From Candidatus Hebobacterum abditum (GTDB lineage Bacteria > Armatimonadota > Hebobacteria > Hebobacterales > Hebobacteraceae): a stretch of 61,959 nt of DNA. Under the pieces are notes generated by a model. It ran no database searches and was not told the DNA's origin. It saw nothing but the letters and a program-made list of their open reading frames with translations. The stretch spans positions 1 through 61,959 of the forward strand of contig JALGXW010000029.1 of NCBI GenBank assembly GCA_029821875.1, in the 5' to 3' direction. Shown piece by piece: positions 1 to 9,197 of this stretch (its first letter is position 1; each line of letters starts with the position of its first letter). The position numbers and the translations under genes were made by a program.

Positions 1-351
1 CTGTCAGTCGAGGACATTGGCCCCGGCCCGGCGGCCATTCCAATCAGAGTCGAGGCCCCGGCGGGCGCACGGGATTACGTGTTGTTCGTGCCCGTCCTGG
101 CGCGATTGGGAGAATCCGCTCCCTCCGCGCCGGCGGCGCGCTATCGGGGGGTGCCGTTTCAGAACGTGCTGGCAGATTTCAGCGCGCTCACCGGCTTGGT
201 CGTACTCGCGGAGCCGCCACTCGACATGGAGTTCAACGGCGAACTGCGCTCTGGCGAGCCCGGTGCCACGCTTGAGCAACTGGCCGCCCAACTGGGCTTC
301 GATTCCCATCGCGAGGGAGATCTGGCGTATACGCTGACTCATACTCGCTGA
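1..351 (+). CDS. C-terminal part of a protein with a secretin-type short N-terminal (STN) domain
   Basis: The reading frame is open from the first base, so the gene begins outside the window; 116 residues are visible, ending in TGA at 349-351. Roughly residues 48-112 read like an STN/secretin N-terminal domain: an opening YRGVPFQNVLADFSALTG, a beta strand with LVVLAE, then TLEQLAAQLGF, and a final strand near DLAYTL. In secretins and TonB receptors this small alpha/beta domain sits in the periplasm and contacts partner proteins. Here it is at the C terminus, which is unusual for a secretin, so this may be a pilus or secretion accessory protein. A secreted unknown and an MreB-like gene follow on the same strand. 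Confidence 0.5.
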   Translation: MSVEDIGPGPAAIPIRVEAPAGARDYVLFVPVLARLGESAPSAPAARYRGVPFQNVLADFSALTGLVVLAEPPLDMEFNGELRSGEPGATLEQLAAQLGFDSHREGDLAYTLTHTR

Positions 352-401
352 TCCAGCCCGGCGCTGCAGGTTAGAGCCAAGGAGCGTCTAATTCTGGCGG
401 T

Positions 402-1229
402 ATGACGCCTGGCATCACCGCAAGCCCATGGGGACGCGACTGTCCTGCTTGCCGGCGCAGTGGGGCCGTAGCGGCTGCAGTTGTCTGGCTGGCAGCCTGT
501 CTTCTGATCCTCGCACCTGCCCCGCCGCCTTCGCTCGCGGCCGAGGCTGTGTGCGAGGAGCTGCTCGAGACGGAAGAGGGCTGTCGGTTGGCGCGGCTCT
601 GGCAGGACATGCTCGACCACTCCTCAGACCTTATCTACAGCCCCAGCCTGTTCCAGGCTCTGGCGGATGACCTCGAGGCAGCTCGCGCCGATCTCGTCTC
701 CCTTTACGAGCGCCGCGTCCTCGGGGATGAACGCGCCGAATGTCTTGGCAGGCTCTTCTCCATGCGCTACGCCTACATCAGAGATTGGCACTACTCGAAG
801 CGGTCCGTTGTTCGGCTGTCGGGCGGCGAGGCGACGCGGAAAGCGGCTTTGTGGGTTATCGAGCTGGAGCTGTCCGTCCTGCGCCGGCCGCCGAAGTCCA
901 AGGCGGAGGAGGAGCTGGCCCGCAGCGCCCTGAGGAACATCGGCTACGAGCTTACGTTCATCCATCACCTCGACAAGTTCGAGTTGGAGGCCGATCGCCG
1001 CAGAATAGCTCTGAAAGACAGGGAGGATGCGGGCGAGGAGGTGGATCTGGAGGCGTTTGAGGCCGAGTACCTTGCGCGCCGCAGTCTGCTCCTGCAAGCA
1101 TATCGCCATCGGCGGCTGCCTAGCGTGCGCTCGGTGGACGAGATACTGCCGTATGTGGCGGCGCTGACCCGCGCAGAGCCGAGTCTTCACGCGGCCGCGC
1201 GCGAATCGAATCGCGCCGAGCCCCTATAG
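402..1229 (+). CDS. hypothetical secreted, helix-rich protein
   Basis: 275 residues. Residues 20-47 form a hydrophobic segment after a basic N terminus and end in Ala-rich sequence (SLAAEA), consistent with a cleaved signal peptide. The mature part is charged and probably all-helical, rich in Glu, Arg and Leu, with no catalytic motif I recognise. Three bases separate its stop from the MreB-like gene, so the two are probably co-transcribed and translationally coupled. The start at 402 is the only ATG that leaves an intact signal peptide, although no good ribosome binding site sits directly before it. Function unknown. Confidence 0.6.
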   Translation: MTPGITASPWGRDCPACRRSGAVAAAVVWLAACLLILAPAPPPSLAAEAVCEELLETEEGCRLARLWQDMLDHSSDLIYSPSLFQALADDLEAARADLVSLYERRVLGDERAECLGRLFSMRYAYIRDWHYSKRSVVRLSGGEATRKAALWVIELELSVLRRPPKSKAEEELARSALRNIGYELTFIHHLDKFELEADRRRIALKDREDAGEEVDLEAFEAEYLARRSLLLQAYRHRRLPSVRSVDEILPYVAALTRAEPSLHAAARESNRAEPL

Positions 1230-1232
1230 CTC

Positions 1233-2258
1233 ATGTTCGGCTGGAACATAGATCTCGGCTTGGATGTCGGATCCGCCATTACCCGGGTCTATCAGCGCGG
1301 TGTAGGCATCATACTGGCAGAGCCAACTGCCGTCGCCTTCTCGGCCGACAAGCAAGACCTGCTGGCGGTTGGGGGCGAAGCCAGCTCCATGGTCGACCAG
1401 AGCACCGGCGACACGCGTGTCGTATTCCCCGTCCAGTTCGGCGTGATAGCCGACCACCTCGCCGCGGCACAGATGATCAAGGAGATGATCAAGCGCGCCG
1501 TTGGTCGGCGCACGCTCTTGATGCCTCGGGTGATCGCAGCACTGACGACAGCCGCAACGCCCGTCGAGAGAGCAGCACTCCGGTCGGCCGTGCAGAGCGC
1601 GGGGGCGCGGGCCGTGCGCCTGATCGACAGAACTCTGGCGGCCGCCATCGGCGGCAGCGCGGCCGCCCCTGCCGATCACGGCGCCAGGCTGGTTGTGAGC
1701 ATCGGCGGCGAGATCACGGAGTTCGGCGTGGTCTCCCAGGGGCGACTCGTGTGGGGCCGCAACTTAAGATTCGGCGGTCGGGACCTCGACGAGGCCATCC
1801 GCAAGATGATGCGCAACCGCTATGGCGTGACCCTCGCGCCGGCCACCGCAGAGCAGATGAAGTTTCAGGTCGGCGCCGTCATCCCGAGCATGGCTCGAAG
1901 CCGATTGCTCATCGGCGGGGGAGAGGTCTACGGGGAGCTGTTTCGCAATCTCAAGATAACGTTGGATGGCATTCCCGACTTGCTCGGACGCGCCTTGTCG
2001 CCGGTGATAAACGAGATCGGCTGGGCACTGGCCGAGGCCCCGGCCGAGCAGCGTGCGGAGGTGAAGTCCAACGGCATCCTGCTGGCCGGCGGCACTGCCC
2101 TGCTTCAAGGGATCCCGCAGCTCATGCGGGAGCGCCTCGGCGTCCCCGTCGTCCGCGCCCGCGAGCCGGCCCACGCCGTGGCCCTCGGCCTCGGCACGAT
2201 CTTGCAGGACCCGACGAAGCTGAGCCGCGACGGACACCGGTACGGCGGGGCAACCTAG
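1233..2258 (+). CDS. MreB-like actin-fold protein with degenerate nucleotide-binding motifs
   Basis: 341 residues, the usual MreB length, alignable end to end with the rod-shape actin family. MreB polymerises under the inner membrane and directs wall synthesis. The C-terminal adenosine motif is good (GILLAGGTALLQGIPQL). Phosphate loop 1 reads DVGSAITRVY instead of the usual DLGTANT, phosphate loop 2 reads SIGGEITEF instead of DIGGGTTE, and the segment that normally reads EEPMAAAIG is DRTLAAAIG. The usual acidic ATPase residues are therefore partly missing. No mreC, mreD or rodA is nearby; the gene follows a secreted unknown and an STN-domain protein. It is probably a paralogue with altered ATPase activity rather than the housekeeping MreB. 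Confidence 0.75.
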   Translation: MFGWNIDLGLDVGSAITRVYQRGVGIILAEPTAVAFSADKQDLLAVGGEASSMVDQSTGDTRVVFPVQFGVIADHLAAAQMIKEMIKRAVGRRTLLMPRVIAALTTAATPVERAALRSAVQSAGARAVRLIDRTLAAAIGGSAAAPADHGARLVVSIGGEITEFGVVSQGRLVWGRNLRFGGRDLDEAIRKMMRNRYGVTLAPATAEQMKFQVGAVIPSMARSRLLIGGGEVYGELFRNLKITLDGIPDLLGRALSPVINEIGWALAEAPAEQRAEVKSNGILLAGGTALLQGIPQLMRERLGVPVVRAREPAHAVALGLGTILQDPTKLSRDGHRYGGAT

Positions 2259-2282
2259 CCGGCCGCTGCGTACCGCCTCGCT

Positions 2283-2311
2283 TTGACGCTCGGAGTTCTT
2301 TCCCCTATACT
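2283..2311 (+). promoter_or_regulatory. sigma-70-type promoter of the aconitase gene
   Basis: A -35 box TTGACG (2283-2288), a 17-nt spacer and a -10 box TATACT (2306-2311) match the housekeeping consensus at 5/6 each. Transcription would start near 2318 and give a leader of about 140 nt before aconitase. No other feature is seen between the mreB-like stop and 2456. Confidence 0.65.
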
Positions 2312-2455
2312 GAGGCCGGATTGCGGCGCCCAGTCTGATCCACGTCCTGCCAGCGTTCTCCCGGGTGCTTTCCGCGAGCCGGCACCCCGGCACTTCGTCG
2401 ATGGAGACCGCGCGCTGCAAGGCCGCAGGAAGATCGTGACTGAGGGTCGACCCCA

Positions 2456-4390
2456 ATGGGAATGAGCCTGACGGAGAAGACCATACGCGATCACCTCGTC
2501 TCCGGTGAGATGAAGCCGGGAGAGGAGATCGCGTTGAGAATCGACCAGACACTGACGCAGGACGTCACCGGTACTATGGCGTTCCTGCAGTTCGAGGCGC
2601 TGGGTGTCCCCCGCGTCCACACCAAGCTCTCCGTCAGCTACGTCGATCACAATATGCTCCAAACGGGCTTCGAGAGCGCCGACGATCACCGTTACCTGCA
2701 GAGCGCGGCCTCGAAGTACGGCGCCTACTTCTCCCGGCCGGGCAATGGTATCTGCCACCAGGTCCACTTGGAGCGCTTCGGCGTTCCGGGCCAGACCTTG
2801 ATCGGCTCAGACAGCCACACCCCAACCTGCGGCGGGCTCGGGATGCTGGGCATCGGGGCGGGCGGACTCGACGTCGCCGCCGCGATGGCGGCGTACCCCT
2901 TCTACATCACGATGCCCAGAGCGACACTCGTCCGGCTCACGGGTGAGTTGGGGCCGTGGGTGAGCGCGAAAGACGTCATCCTCGAAGTCCTGCGCCGACT
3001 CAGCGTCAAGGGCGGCGTCGGACGCGTGATGGAGTATGGCGGGCCTGGCGTGGCCTCTCTGTCTGTGCCGGAGCGGGCGACCGTGACCAACATGGGAGCC
3101 GAACTCGGCGCCACGAGCTCCATCTTCCCCTCGGATTCCCGGACGCGAGAGTTCCTCGGGGCGCAATCTCGAGAGGACGTATGGCTGGAGCTCGCCGCGG
3201 ACGCCGATGCTGAGTACGACGATGTCCTGGAGATCGAGCTGGGGACACTCGAGCCACTGGTCGCCCAGCCCTACAGCCCTGACAGGGTGGCGCCCGCGGC
3301 CGAGCTGGCCGGCACGAAGCTGAGTCAGGTGTGTATCGGGAGCTGCACGAACTCCTCCTACCGGGACATGATGGCCGTGGCGGCGATCCTCGAAGGGAAG
3401 CAGGTGCACCCCGAGGTCAGCCTGACTATCTCGCCCGGATCGCGGCAGGTGCTCCAAATGCTGTCCGAGAAGGGCGCGGTGGCCACGCTGGTCGCCGCCG
3501 GCGCTCGGATACTGGAGGCATCCTGCGGCCCGTGCATCGGCATGGGACAGGCGCCGCCATCGGGTGGCGCGACGCTGCGCAGCTTCAACCGGAACTTCCA
3601 GGGGCGATGCGGGACCAAGGACGCACCGACCTACCTTGCCGGGGTCGAGGCGTGCGCCGCCTCGGCCCTTGCCGGCGAGATCGTGGACCCTCGCACACTG
3701 GGCGAGCCAGTCCGGGTGCTGGAGCCCGACGCATTCATTGTCGATGATGCCATGGTCATTCCCCCATCCGACCGGCCCGACGAAGTCGAGATCATGCGGG
3801 GGCCGAACATCGCCCCAGTCCCGATGAGAGGGCCGCTCGCGGACCAGATTCGCGGGCAGGTGCTGCTGGTGGCCGGCGACGACGTGACGACCGATGACAT
3901 CATGCCCGCGGGGGCGCAGATACTGCCGCTGCGATCGAACATCCCGGCGATCTCCCAACACGTCTTCTCGCGACAGGACCCGGGATTCGCCGAGCGGGCG
4001 CTCCGCGAAGGCGGCGGATTCATCGTTGGCAGGGCCAACTATGGTCAGGGCTCCAGCCGGGAGCACGCCGCGCTCGCCCCCATGGCCCTCGGCGTCCAGG
4101 CCGTTCTGGCCCGGTCCTTCGCGCGCATTCACCACGCCAATCTCGTCAACTTCGGCATTCTCCCACTGCGAATGCCCGGGACTGCGCCTGTGTCCCAGGG
4201 AGACGAGCTGGAGATGGGAAGCGTGCGGGCCGCGCTTGAAGCCGCACGGCCGCTATCGGTCACGAACCTCACCAATGGGAAGACCTTCGAGGCGACGTAC
4301 GATCTGACCCCGCGGCAGTCGAAGATCCTGCTGGCAGGTGGGCTCTTGAACTACATCAGAGAAGGCGGCGCTGACGCCGCTTCGGCGTAG
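2456..4390 (+). CDS. acnA: aconitate hydratase
   Basis: 644 residues, the length of the shorter bacterial aconitase group rather than the ~890-residue E. coli AcnA. It interconverts citrate and isocitrate in the cytosolic TCA cycle. Residues that should ligate the 4Fe-4S cluster are present: Cys297 in IGSCTNSS, and Cys357 and Cys360 in SCGPCIGMG. The substrate loop IGSDSHTPTCGGLGML and the C-terminal swivelling-domain motif YGQGSSREHAALAP are also present. A second ATG lies at 2462 and either could be used. FtsY follows after 5 bp. Isopropylmalate or homoaconitate specificity cannot be excluded by eye, but the fused swivelling domain and overall length favour aconitase. Confidence 0.9.
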   Translation: MGMSLTEKTIRDHLVSGEMKPGEEIALRIDQTLTQDVTGTMAFLQFEALGVPRVHTKLSVSYVDHNMLQTGFESADDHRYLQSAASKYGAYFSRPGNGICHQVHLERFGVPGQTLIGSDSHTPTCGGLGMLGIGAGGLDVAAAMAAYPFYITMPRATLVRLTGELGPWVSAKDVILEVLRRLSVKGGVGRVMEYGGPGVASLSVPERATVTNMGAELGATSSIFPSDSRTREFLGAQSREDVWLELAADADAEYDDVLEIELGTLEPLVAQPYSPDRVAPAAELAGTKLSQVCIGSCTNSSYRDMMAVAAILEGKQVHPEVSLTISPGSRQVLQMLSEKGAVATLVAAGARILEASCGPCIGMGQAPPSGGATLRSFNRNFQGRCGTKDAPTYLAGVEACAASALAGEIVDPRTLGEPVRVLEPDAFIVDDAMVIPPSDRPDEVEIMRGPNIAPVPMRGPLADQIRGQVLLVAGDDVTTDDIMPAGAQILPLRSNIPAISQHVFSRQDPGFAERALREGGGFIVGRANYGQGSSREHAALAPMALGVQAVLARSFARIHHANLVNFGILPLRMPGTAPVSQGDELEMGSVRAALEAARPLSVTNLTNGKTFEATYDLTPRQSKILLAGGLLNYIREGGADAASA

Positions 4391-4395
4391 CCGAC

Positions 4396-5271
4396 ATGCT
4401 CCGGGGCCTCTTCCGGCAGGTCAGCGATCTCTTCTCGGGCGCAGGCGAGGTAACAGACGACCTCTTCGACGAACTCGAGGAGGCGTTGATCGCCTCCGAT
4501 GTCAGCGCCACCCTCTCCGCTGAGATCGTGTCTCTGCTACGGGACGCGGCGAGAGAGAGAGGCATCCGAACCGCCGACGAGGTGCGGGATCTGCTGCGCG
4601 CTCACATCGCCGGTGTCCTCGATGAGCATGCGGCCCCTCTCGCGCTCGAGGCGGCCGCGCCGCCGCTGTTCTACCTGGTGGTCGGTGTGAATGGAACCGG
4701 CAAGACGACAACGATAGCGAAGCTCGGAGCGCGCTTTCAGCGGCGGGAGAAGAAGGTGCTCCTTGCGGCCGCGGACACGTTTCGCGCCGCCGCCATCGAT
4801 CAACTCCAGGTCTGGGCGGACCGGCTCGGCGCGGACATCGTTCGACACCAGCCTGGCGGAGATCCCGCCGCCGTCGTCTTCGACAGCATCGAGGCGGCTC
4901 GCGCTCGCGGGACGGATGTCGTCATAGCGGACACGGCCGGGCGACAGCACACCCAGCACAACTTGATGGAGGAGCTGCGGAAGGTTGACCGCGTCGCGCG
5001 GCGAGCGCTCGGCCGCGCGCCCGACGAAACGCTGCTGGTGCTTGACGCGACGACCGGACAGAACGCACTCGTTCAGGCGCAGGTGTTCCGCGATGCGATC
5101 GGGCTGACGGGCATCGTGCTGGCCAAGCTCGATGGCACCGCGAAGGGCGGCACCCTCATCACCTTGGCTCAAGAGCTCGGCCTGCCAGTCAAGCTAGTCG
5201 GCGTCGGGGAGAAGCTGGAGGACCTGCACGACTTCGACCCGCAAGAGTACGCGTCCGCGCTGCTGCCCTAG
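4396..5271 (+). CDS. ftsY: signal recognition particle receptor FtsY
   Basis: 291 residues, with a very short acidic N terminus in place of the long A domain of E. coli FtsY. Residues 1-75 form the helical N domain and the rest the GTPase G domain: P-loop GVNGTGKTT (97-105), [19 protein letters not shown], and [11 protein letters not shown]. FtsY docks ribosome-SRP complexes at the membrane by forming a GTP-dependent heterodimer with Ffh. Its stop overlaps the trmD stop on the other strand by 4 bp, so ftsY faces the ffh-to-trmD operon tail to tail and the two SRP GTPases are about 2.5 kb apart. Confidence 0.95.
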   Translation: MLRGLFRQVSDLFSGAGEVTDDLFDELEEALIASDVSATLSAEIVSLLRDAARERGIRTADEVRDLLRAHIAGVLDEHAAPLALEAAAPPLFYLVVGVNGTGKTTTIAKLGARFQRREKKVLLAAADTFRAAAIDQLQVWADRLGADIVRHQPGGDPAAVVFDSIEAARARGTDVVIADTAGRQHTQHNLMEELRKVDRVARRALGRAPDETLLVLDATTGQNALVQAQVFRDAIGLTGIVLAKLDGTAKGGTLITLAQELGLPVKLVGVGEKLEDLHDFDPQEYASALLP

Positions 5272-6020
5272 CGACCTGTCTCGTCCTCGCGCTCGACCTC
5301 TGCCAGGAGTTCCCGGTCCTCCTCAGTCAGCGAAGCCCCCTGCAGCAGATCGGGCCGGCCATCTCTCGTCCGCCGCAGCGACTCCTTCCGCCGCCAGCGC
5401 CGGATCTGCTCATGATGTCCTGACAGCAGGACGTCGGGGACTTGCCATCCGCGGAAGTCGGCCGGGCGGGTGTACTGCGGGTACTCGAGCAAGCCGTCCG
5501 CGAAGGAATCGGCCTCTGCGCCCTCCTCGGCCCCCAGCGCGCCTGGCAGCAAACGGGCGACGGCGTCGATGACGACCATGGCCGGGAGCTCTCCGCCCGT
5601 GAGCACGTAGTCGCCGATCGACAGCTCCCTGGTCGCCAGGTGCTGCCGCACGCGCTCGTCGACGCCCTCGTAGTGGCCGCACAGGAGAATGACGTGCTTC
5701 CGGGATGACAGCTCCCGGGCCATTCGCTGAGAGAGCAGCTCGCCCTGAGGGCTGAGAAGGATGACCTCTTCCGCGCAACCTCCGTCCTCCGGACAGCGCA
5801 ACGCCTCTGCGGCGGCGAAGAATGGTTCGGGCTTCATCACCATGCCCGCGCCCCCGCCATACGGGGAGTCGTCGGTGGTCCTGTGAGCGTCCGTCGTCCA
5901 ACCGCGCAGATCGTGGACGACCACTGAGATGACGCCGGCGTCCCTTGCACGTTTCAGGATGCTGGCATCTAGCACAGGTCGAAACATCTCGGGGAAGGTT
6001 GTGACGACGTCGATCCTCAT
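5268..6020 (-). CDS. trmD: tRNA (guanine-37-N1)-methyltransferase TrmD
   Basis: 250 residues. TrmD uses S-adenosylmethionine to methylate G37 of tRNAs and so prevents frameshifting. The N terminus [13 protein letters not shown], the [14 protein letters not shown] segment, the trefoil-knot SAM-binding sequences [12 protein letters not shown] and [14 protein letters not shown], and the C-terminal RPADFRGW region are all typical. The ATG at 6018-6020 overlaps the rimM stop (ATGA), giving the classic rimM-trmD coupling. It is the last gene of the ffh operon seen here; no rplS follows, because ftsY arrives on the other strand. Confidence 0.96.
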   Translation of the reverse strand: MRIDVVTTFPEMFRPVLDASILKRARDAGVISVVVHDLRGWTTDAHRTTDDSPYGGGAGMVMKPEPFFAAAEALRCPEDGGCAEEVILLSPQGELLSQRMARELSSRKHVILLCGHYEGVDERVRQHLATRELSIGDYVLTGGELPAMVVIDAVARLLPGALGAEEGAEADSFADGLLEYPQYTRPADFRGWQVPDVLLSGHHEQIRRWRRKESLRRTRDGRPDLLQGASLTEEDRELLAEVEREDETGR

Positions 6021-6553
6021 CCGCCCGCCTCGTCCTGCTCCGGCTCGTCTTCGGCCAAGGGGGTTATCACGATGACACCCTCGTCGAGGTCGATCTTCCG
6101 GATGACTTCCCGCACGGCCGGCACCATCGTGCACGGGGTCACGTAGACGTCGTTGCCCGGGGTCCGAATAACCTCGATCACCTCTCCCAGCTCTTCGCCT
6201 TGCTCTGTGACGACCCTGAGTCCCACGACGTTGTGAATCCAGAAGCTCCCCTCGGGGAGAGGCACGGACATCGACTGCCTGATCTTGACCAGCGCGCCCC
6301 GCAGCGATGCCGCGGTGTCTCGATCGTCGCAGCCGACGAGCGCCAGCGTGACGCCCTTCGCCGTGACCTGCGCGCGGCGAACTGGGAAAAACCGCTCCTC
6401 GCCCGTGGGCAACCCAAGGCAGACCTCGTCCAGGTCGCCGAAGCGCTCGGGGAAGTCGGTCTCCGGCCGAACTCGTAGGGCCCCCTTTACGCCGAAAGGA
6501 GCCGTCACCTGGCCGATCACCAGGTCCCACGGCTCCTTCTCTTCTGCGGCCAT
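6017..6553 (-). CDS. rimM: ribosome maturation factor RimM
   Basis: 178 residues. RimM binds ribosomal protein S19 and helps mature the head of the 30S subunit. The N-terminal beta barrel has the signature [18 protein letters not shown] (about residues 13-30), and the C-terminal PRC-barrel half carries [16 protein letters not shown]. The C terminus ends in a short acidic tail. Start ATG at 6553; four bases separate it from the ylqD stop, and its own stop overlaps trmD by 4 bp. Confidence 0.95.
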   Translation of the reverse strand: MAAEEKEPWDLVIGQVTAPFGVKGALRVRPETDFPERFGDLDEVCLGLPTGEERFFPVRRAQVTAKGVTLALVGCDDRDTAASLRGALVKIRQSMSVPLPEGSFWIHNVVGLRVVTEQGEELGEVIEVIRTPGNDVYVTPCTMVPAVREVIRKIDLDEGVIVITPLAEDEPEQDEAGG

Positions 6554-6557
6554 AGTG

Positions 6558-6977
6558 TTAGGCCTCGCGGATCTCGACTACTTCGCCATCCTTCACAACG
6601 ACTTCAGAACCGCTGAGCTTCTTGAGGAGGTCGTCACCGACATTGATCTCGGCCACGCCTTCAATCGTGCCCCTAGGGTATTCGCTGCCGAGTTCCAGCT
6701 TGGCCGTCTCCTCCATCTGCCGCTGAATCTCCTCCTTAAGGGCCGTCTGGCGCTGCCGCTCGGTCTCGAGCTGCCTGCGCACCTGCATGGCCTGCGTGAG
6801 ATCGGCCCCCTGGAGGCCGGACAGGAGGCGCCGGCTCTGCACCTCCATTTGGTCGATCCGGCGCTGGGTCTCGTCCGCGGCCTGCTGCAGCTCGTTCCTC
6901 AGCTCTTCCTTGAACCCCTCAGTGACGATCACGCGCAGGGCGATCGACCGTCTGACACTGATGCCGGCCATGCTCAA
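6558..6977 (-). CDS. ylqD: YlqD-family protein
   Basis: 139 residues, with a long coiled-coil middle (about residues 20-95) rich in Gln, Glu and Arg, and a short beta-rich C terminus (INVGDDLLKKLSGSEVVVKD). In Bacillus the uncharacterised gene ylqD occupies exactly this place between the KH-domain gene and rimM; the identification rests on position plus the coiled-coil and small C-terminal domain layout. The TTG at 6977 overlaps the khpA stop (TTGA) and is the coupled start; an in-frame ATG at 6971 would shorten the protein by two residues. Molecular function unknown. Confidence 0.75.
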   Translation of the reverse strand: MSMAGISVRRSIALRVIVTEGFKEELRNELQQAADETQRRIDQMEVQSRRLLSGLQGADLTQAMQVRRQLETERQRQTALKEEIQRQMEETAKLELGSEYPRGTIEGVAEINVGDDLLKKLSGSEVVVKDGEVVEIREA

Positions 6978-7234
6978 TCCTCCGTCGATGCCGGCGCGTC
7001 ACCCAGCTTGTTGATGTCCACCCAGATGCTCTTTCGCTCCTTTGTGCCCGCGGCCCGAACCAGCGTCCGCAGGGCGTTCGCAATCCGGCCGCCCTTCCCG
7101 ATCACCTTGCCCAGGTCATCGGGCGCCACCCGCACCTCGAAGATGATGCTGCGTTCTCCCTCAATCTTATCAACCTTCACCTGCTCTGGGTCGTCCACCA
7201 GGGCCCTCACGATCATCGTCACAAGCTCGTGCAC
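6974..7234 (-). CDS. khpA: KH-domain RNA-binding protein KhpA (YlqC)
   Basis: 86 residues, essentially a single KH domain. The GXXG loop that grips single-stranded RNA is GKVIGKGGRIANALRTLV. KhpA forms a complex with KhpB in several Gram-positive bacteria and affects cell division and sRNA binding. The start is GTG at 7234, supported by a GGAGG about 10 nt upstream. It is preceded by a 149-bp spacer after rpsP and followed immediately by ylqD. Confidence 0.92.
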   Translation of the reverse strand: MHELVTMIVRALVDDPEQVKVDKIEGERSIIFEVRVAPDDLGKVIGKGGRIANALRTLVRAAGTKERKSIWVDINKLGDAPASTED

Positions 7235-7287
7235 TGTACTCGACCTCCAATGTTGCGCTAGCTCAAGGGTCTCTGGGTGGCGGCAGA

Positions 7288-7310
7288 GGGGCCGCGCGCT
7301 AAGGCGGCCC
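7288..7310 (-). other. inverted repeat between rpsP and khpA
   Basis: GGGCCGC (7288-7294) and GCGGCCC (7304-7310) form a perfect 7-bp stem with a 9-nt loop in the rpsP-khpA spacer. There is no T run, so it is more likely an RNA processing or attenuation hairpin inside the operon than a full terminator. Confidence 0.35.
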
Positions 7311-7383
7311 TCCGTACGATGTCGATAAGGGCGCGTCTGCCACCCTTGCTCCTGTGAATCTCAGGTCGCGCCAACCTGCCCCT

Positions 7384-7794
7384 TCACTCGGGAGTCTGCT
7401 CTGATTCTGGGGCTTCGTCCCCCTCGTCGCCGGCCTCGGCCGGCGGAGCCTCTTCGTCGGCTTCCGATCGCGCTTCTGCCACAGGAACGCCAACTGCCTC
7501 CTCGGCAACGGCGGGCAGACCGGGGGCCGTGACAGGCTCCCCGCTGAACTTCTCCCACACGCCGGTCTTCTTCAGCAGCGACAGCGCGGTGTCGCTCGGC
7601 CGCGCGCCCTGGCGCAGCCACCAAAGGGCCCGCTCTTCGCTGACGGTGATAAGGGCAGGCTCCACACGGGGATTGTAGTGCCCGATGGTTTCGAGGAAAC
7701 GTCCGTCTCTCGGCGCCGCCGAGTCGGCCACGACGAGACGGTATTGCGGCTGTTTCTTCTTCCCGATTCGCCTCAATCTGATCCGTACTGCCAC
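7384..7794 (-). CDS. rpsP: 30S ribosomal protein S16 with acidic tail
   Basis: 136 residues against the usual 80-90. The core is canonical ([20 protein letters not shown], then the [10 protein letters not shown] segment). The last ~50 residues are an added Ala/Glu/Pro-rich acidic tail with no S16 homology. Two GTG codons compete as start. The one at 7800 lies inside the AGGAGG ribosome binding site itself, so I place the start at 7794, five bases after it, which also restores the usual MAVRI beginning. S16 is an early 30S assembly protein. It is second in the operon, 9 bp after ffh. Confidence 0.92.
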   Translation of the reverse strand: MAVRIRLRRIGKKKQPQYRLVVADSAAPRDGRFLETIGHYNPRVEPALITVSEERALWWLRQGARPSDTALSLLKKTGVWEKFSGEPVTAPGLPAVAEEAVGVPVAEARSEADEEAPPAEAGDEGDEAPESEQTPE

Positions 7795-7803
7795 GCGCAC
7801 CTC

Positions 7804-9144
7804 CTACATGCGAAAGCCGGTGATTTCCATTCCTTTGGGCAACCGGCCTGTCTGCTCCGCCTCCACGAACTGCCCCAACATGCTTCGCATTTGGCGAAAC
7901 TGCTTGAGCAGAAGGTTGACTTCCTGTCGGCTGCGGCCGCTGCCGCGGGCAATCCGCTTCCGCCGACTTCCGCCGATCATATCCGGGTTCTCGCGCTCCT
8001 CAGGCGTCATCGACTGCACAATCGCTGTCATGTGCCCTAGATGCTTGGCGTCGATCTGGCCAGGTAGCTGCTGCCGCAACGACCCCAAGCCGGGGATCAT
8101 CGACAGCAACTGGTCGAGCGAGCCCATCTTCCCCAGCCGCTGTAGCTCCCGCATGAAGTCGTTCAGATCGAAGCGCTGCTCGCGGATGCGGCGCTCGAGC
8201 TCTGCCGCCTCTTGGTCCTCGAGCGCGGCCTCGGCCTGCTCGACGAACGTCTGCACGTCGCCCATCCCGAGAATGCGGGAAGCCATGCGATCCGGATGAA
8301 AGACCTCCAACGCCTCCAACTTCTCTCCTACGCCGGCGAACTTGATTGGTCGCCCTGTGACTTCTCGCACGGAGAGCGCGGCTCCCCCGCGCGCGTCGCC
8401 GTCGAGCTTCGTAAGTACGACTCCAGTTATCCCAACGGCTCTGTCGAATTCCGCCGCCACATTCACTGCGTCTTGGCCCGTCATCGCATCCAGAACCAGC
8501 AACACTTCATCCGGCGACACCGCCTCCCTCATCGCCGCCAGCTCCGACATCAGCTCCTCGTCCACATGCGTCCGGCCGGCCGTGTCGACTATGACCGGCC
8601 CTCGCTCCTCGTTCCTAGCCTTCTCGACCGCGGCCTTCGCCACACCCACCGGATCGGTTCCCGCAGCCTGGAACACCTCCACGCCGGCCTGCTCGCCCAC
8701 GATGCGCAACTGCTCGACCGCTGCCGGTCGCCGCAGATCTGTGGCGGCGAGAAGGGGGCCTCGGCCTTCCGCCGTCAGCCGACGTGCCAGCTTCCCGGCC
8801 GTCGTCGTCTTGCCGCCTCCTTGGAGACCGACCATCAGTATGACAGAGGGCTCGCGCGACAGGCTCAACACACTCGCTTCGGCGCCAAGCAGTTGAGTCA
8901 ACTCCTCATGGACTACCTTGGCAACCTGCTGGCCGGGGGCAAGACTGCGGATGACCTCCTGGCCGGCCGCCTTCTCCTGCACGCGCCGGACGAAGTCCCG
9001 CACGACGCGGAAGTTGACATCCGCCTCCAGGAGAGCCAGCCGAATTTCGCGGCAAGCGGCGGCCACCTCCTCTTCGGAGAGCCGCCCCTTTCCGCGGAGA
9101 CCGCGCAAGACGTTCTGGAGCTTGCCCGATAGACTCTCAAACAT
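7804..9144 (-). CDS. ffh: signal recognition particle protein Ffh
   Basis: 446 residues. Ffh binds 4.5S RNA and signal sequences of nascent membrane proteins, then docks with FtsY. The N domain (about 1-85) is followed by the G domain with P-loop GLQGGGKTTTAGKLA (from residue 106), ATDLRRPAAVEQL, VDTAGRTHVD and LTKLDGDARGG. The Met-rich M domain (about 300-446) includes MIPGLGSLRQQLP and the RNA-binding helix IARGSGRSRQEVNLLLKQF. The ATG at 9144 matches the family N terminus MFESLSGKLQNVL. It is the first gene of the operon and has its own promoter. Confidence 0.97.
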   Translation of the reverse strand: MFESLSGKLQNVLRGLRGKGRLSEEEVAAACREIRLALLEADVNFRVVRDFVRRVQEKAAGQEVIRSLAPGQQVAKVVHEELTQLLGAEASVLSLSREPSVILMVGLQGGGKTTTAGKLARRLTAEGRGPLLAATDLRRPAAVEQLRIVGEQAGVEVFQAAGTDPVGVAKAAVEKARNEERGPVIVDTAGRTHVDEELMSELAAMREAVSPDEVLLVLDAMTGQDAVNVAAEFDRAVGITGVVLTKLDGDARGGAALSVREVTGRPIKFAGVGEKLEALEVFHPDRMASRILGMGDVQTFVEQAEAALEDQEAAELERRIREQRFDLNDFMRELQRLGKMGSLDQLLSMIPGLGSLRQQLPGQIDAKHLGHMTAIVQSMTPEERENPDMIGGSRRKRIARGSGRSRQEVNLLLKQFRQMRSMLGQFVEAEQTGRLPKGMEITGFRM

Positions 9145-9197
9145 GTGCGCACGCCTGTCGCCCGGCGCTACGCGCCCCCTCGCGCGCACGGGGGGTG

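Noticed and set aside
2807-4135. 442-codon minus-strand frame over aconitase
   Set aside because: It lies opposite intact aconitase motifs and has no domain signature.
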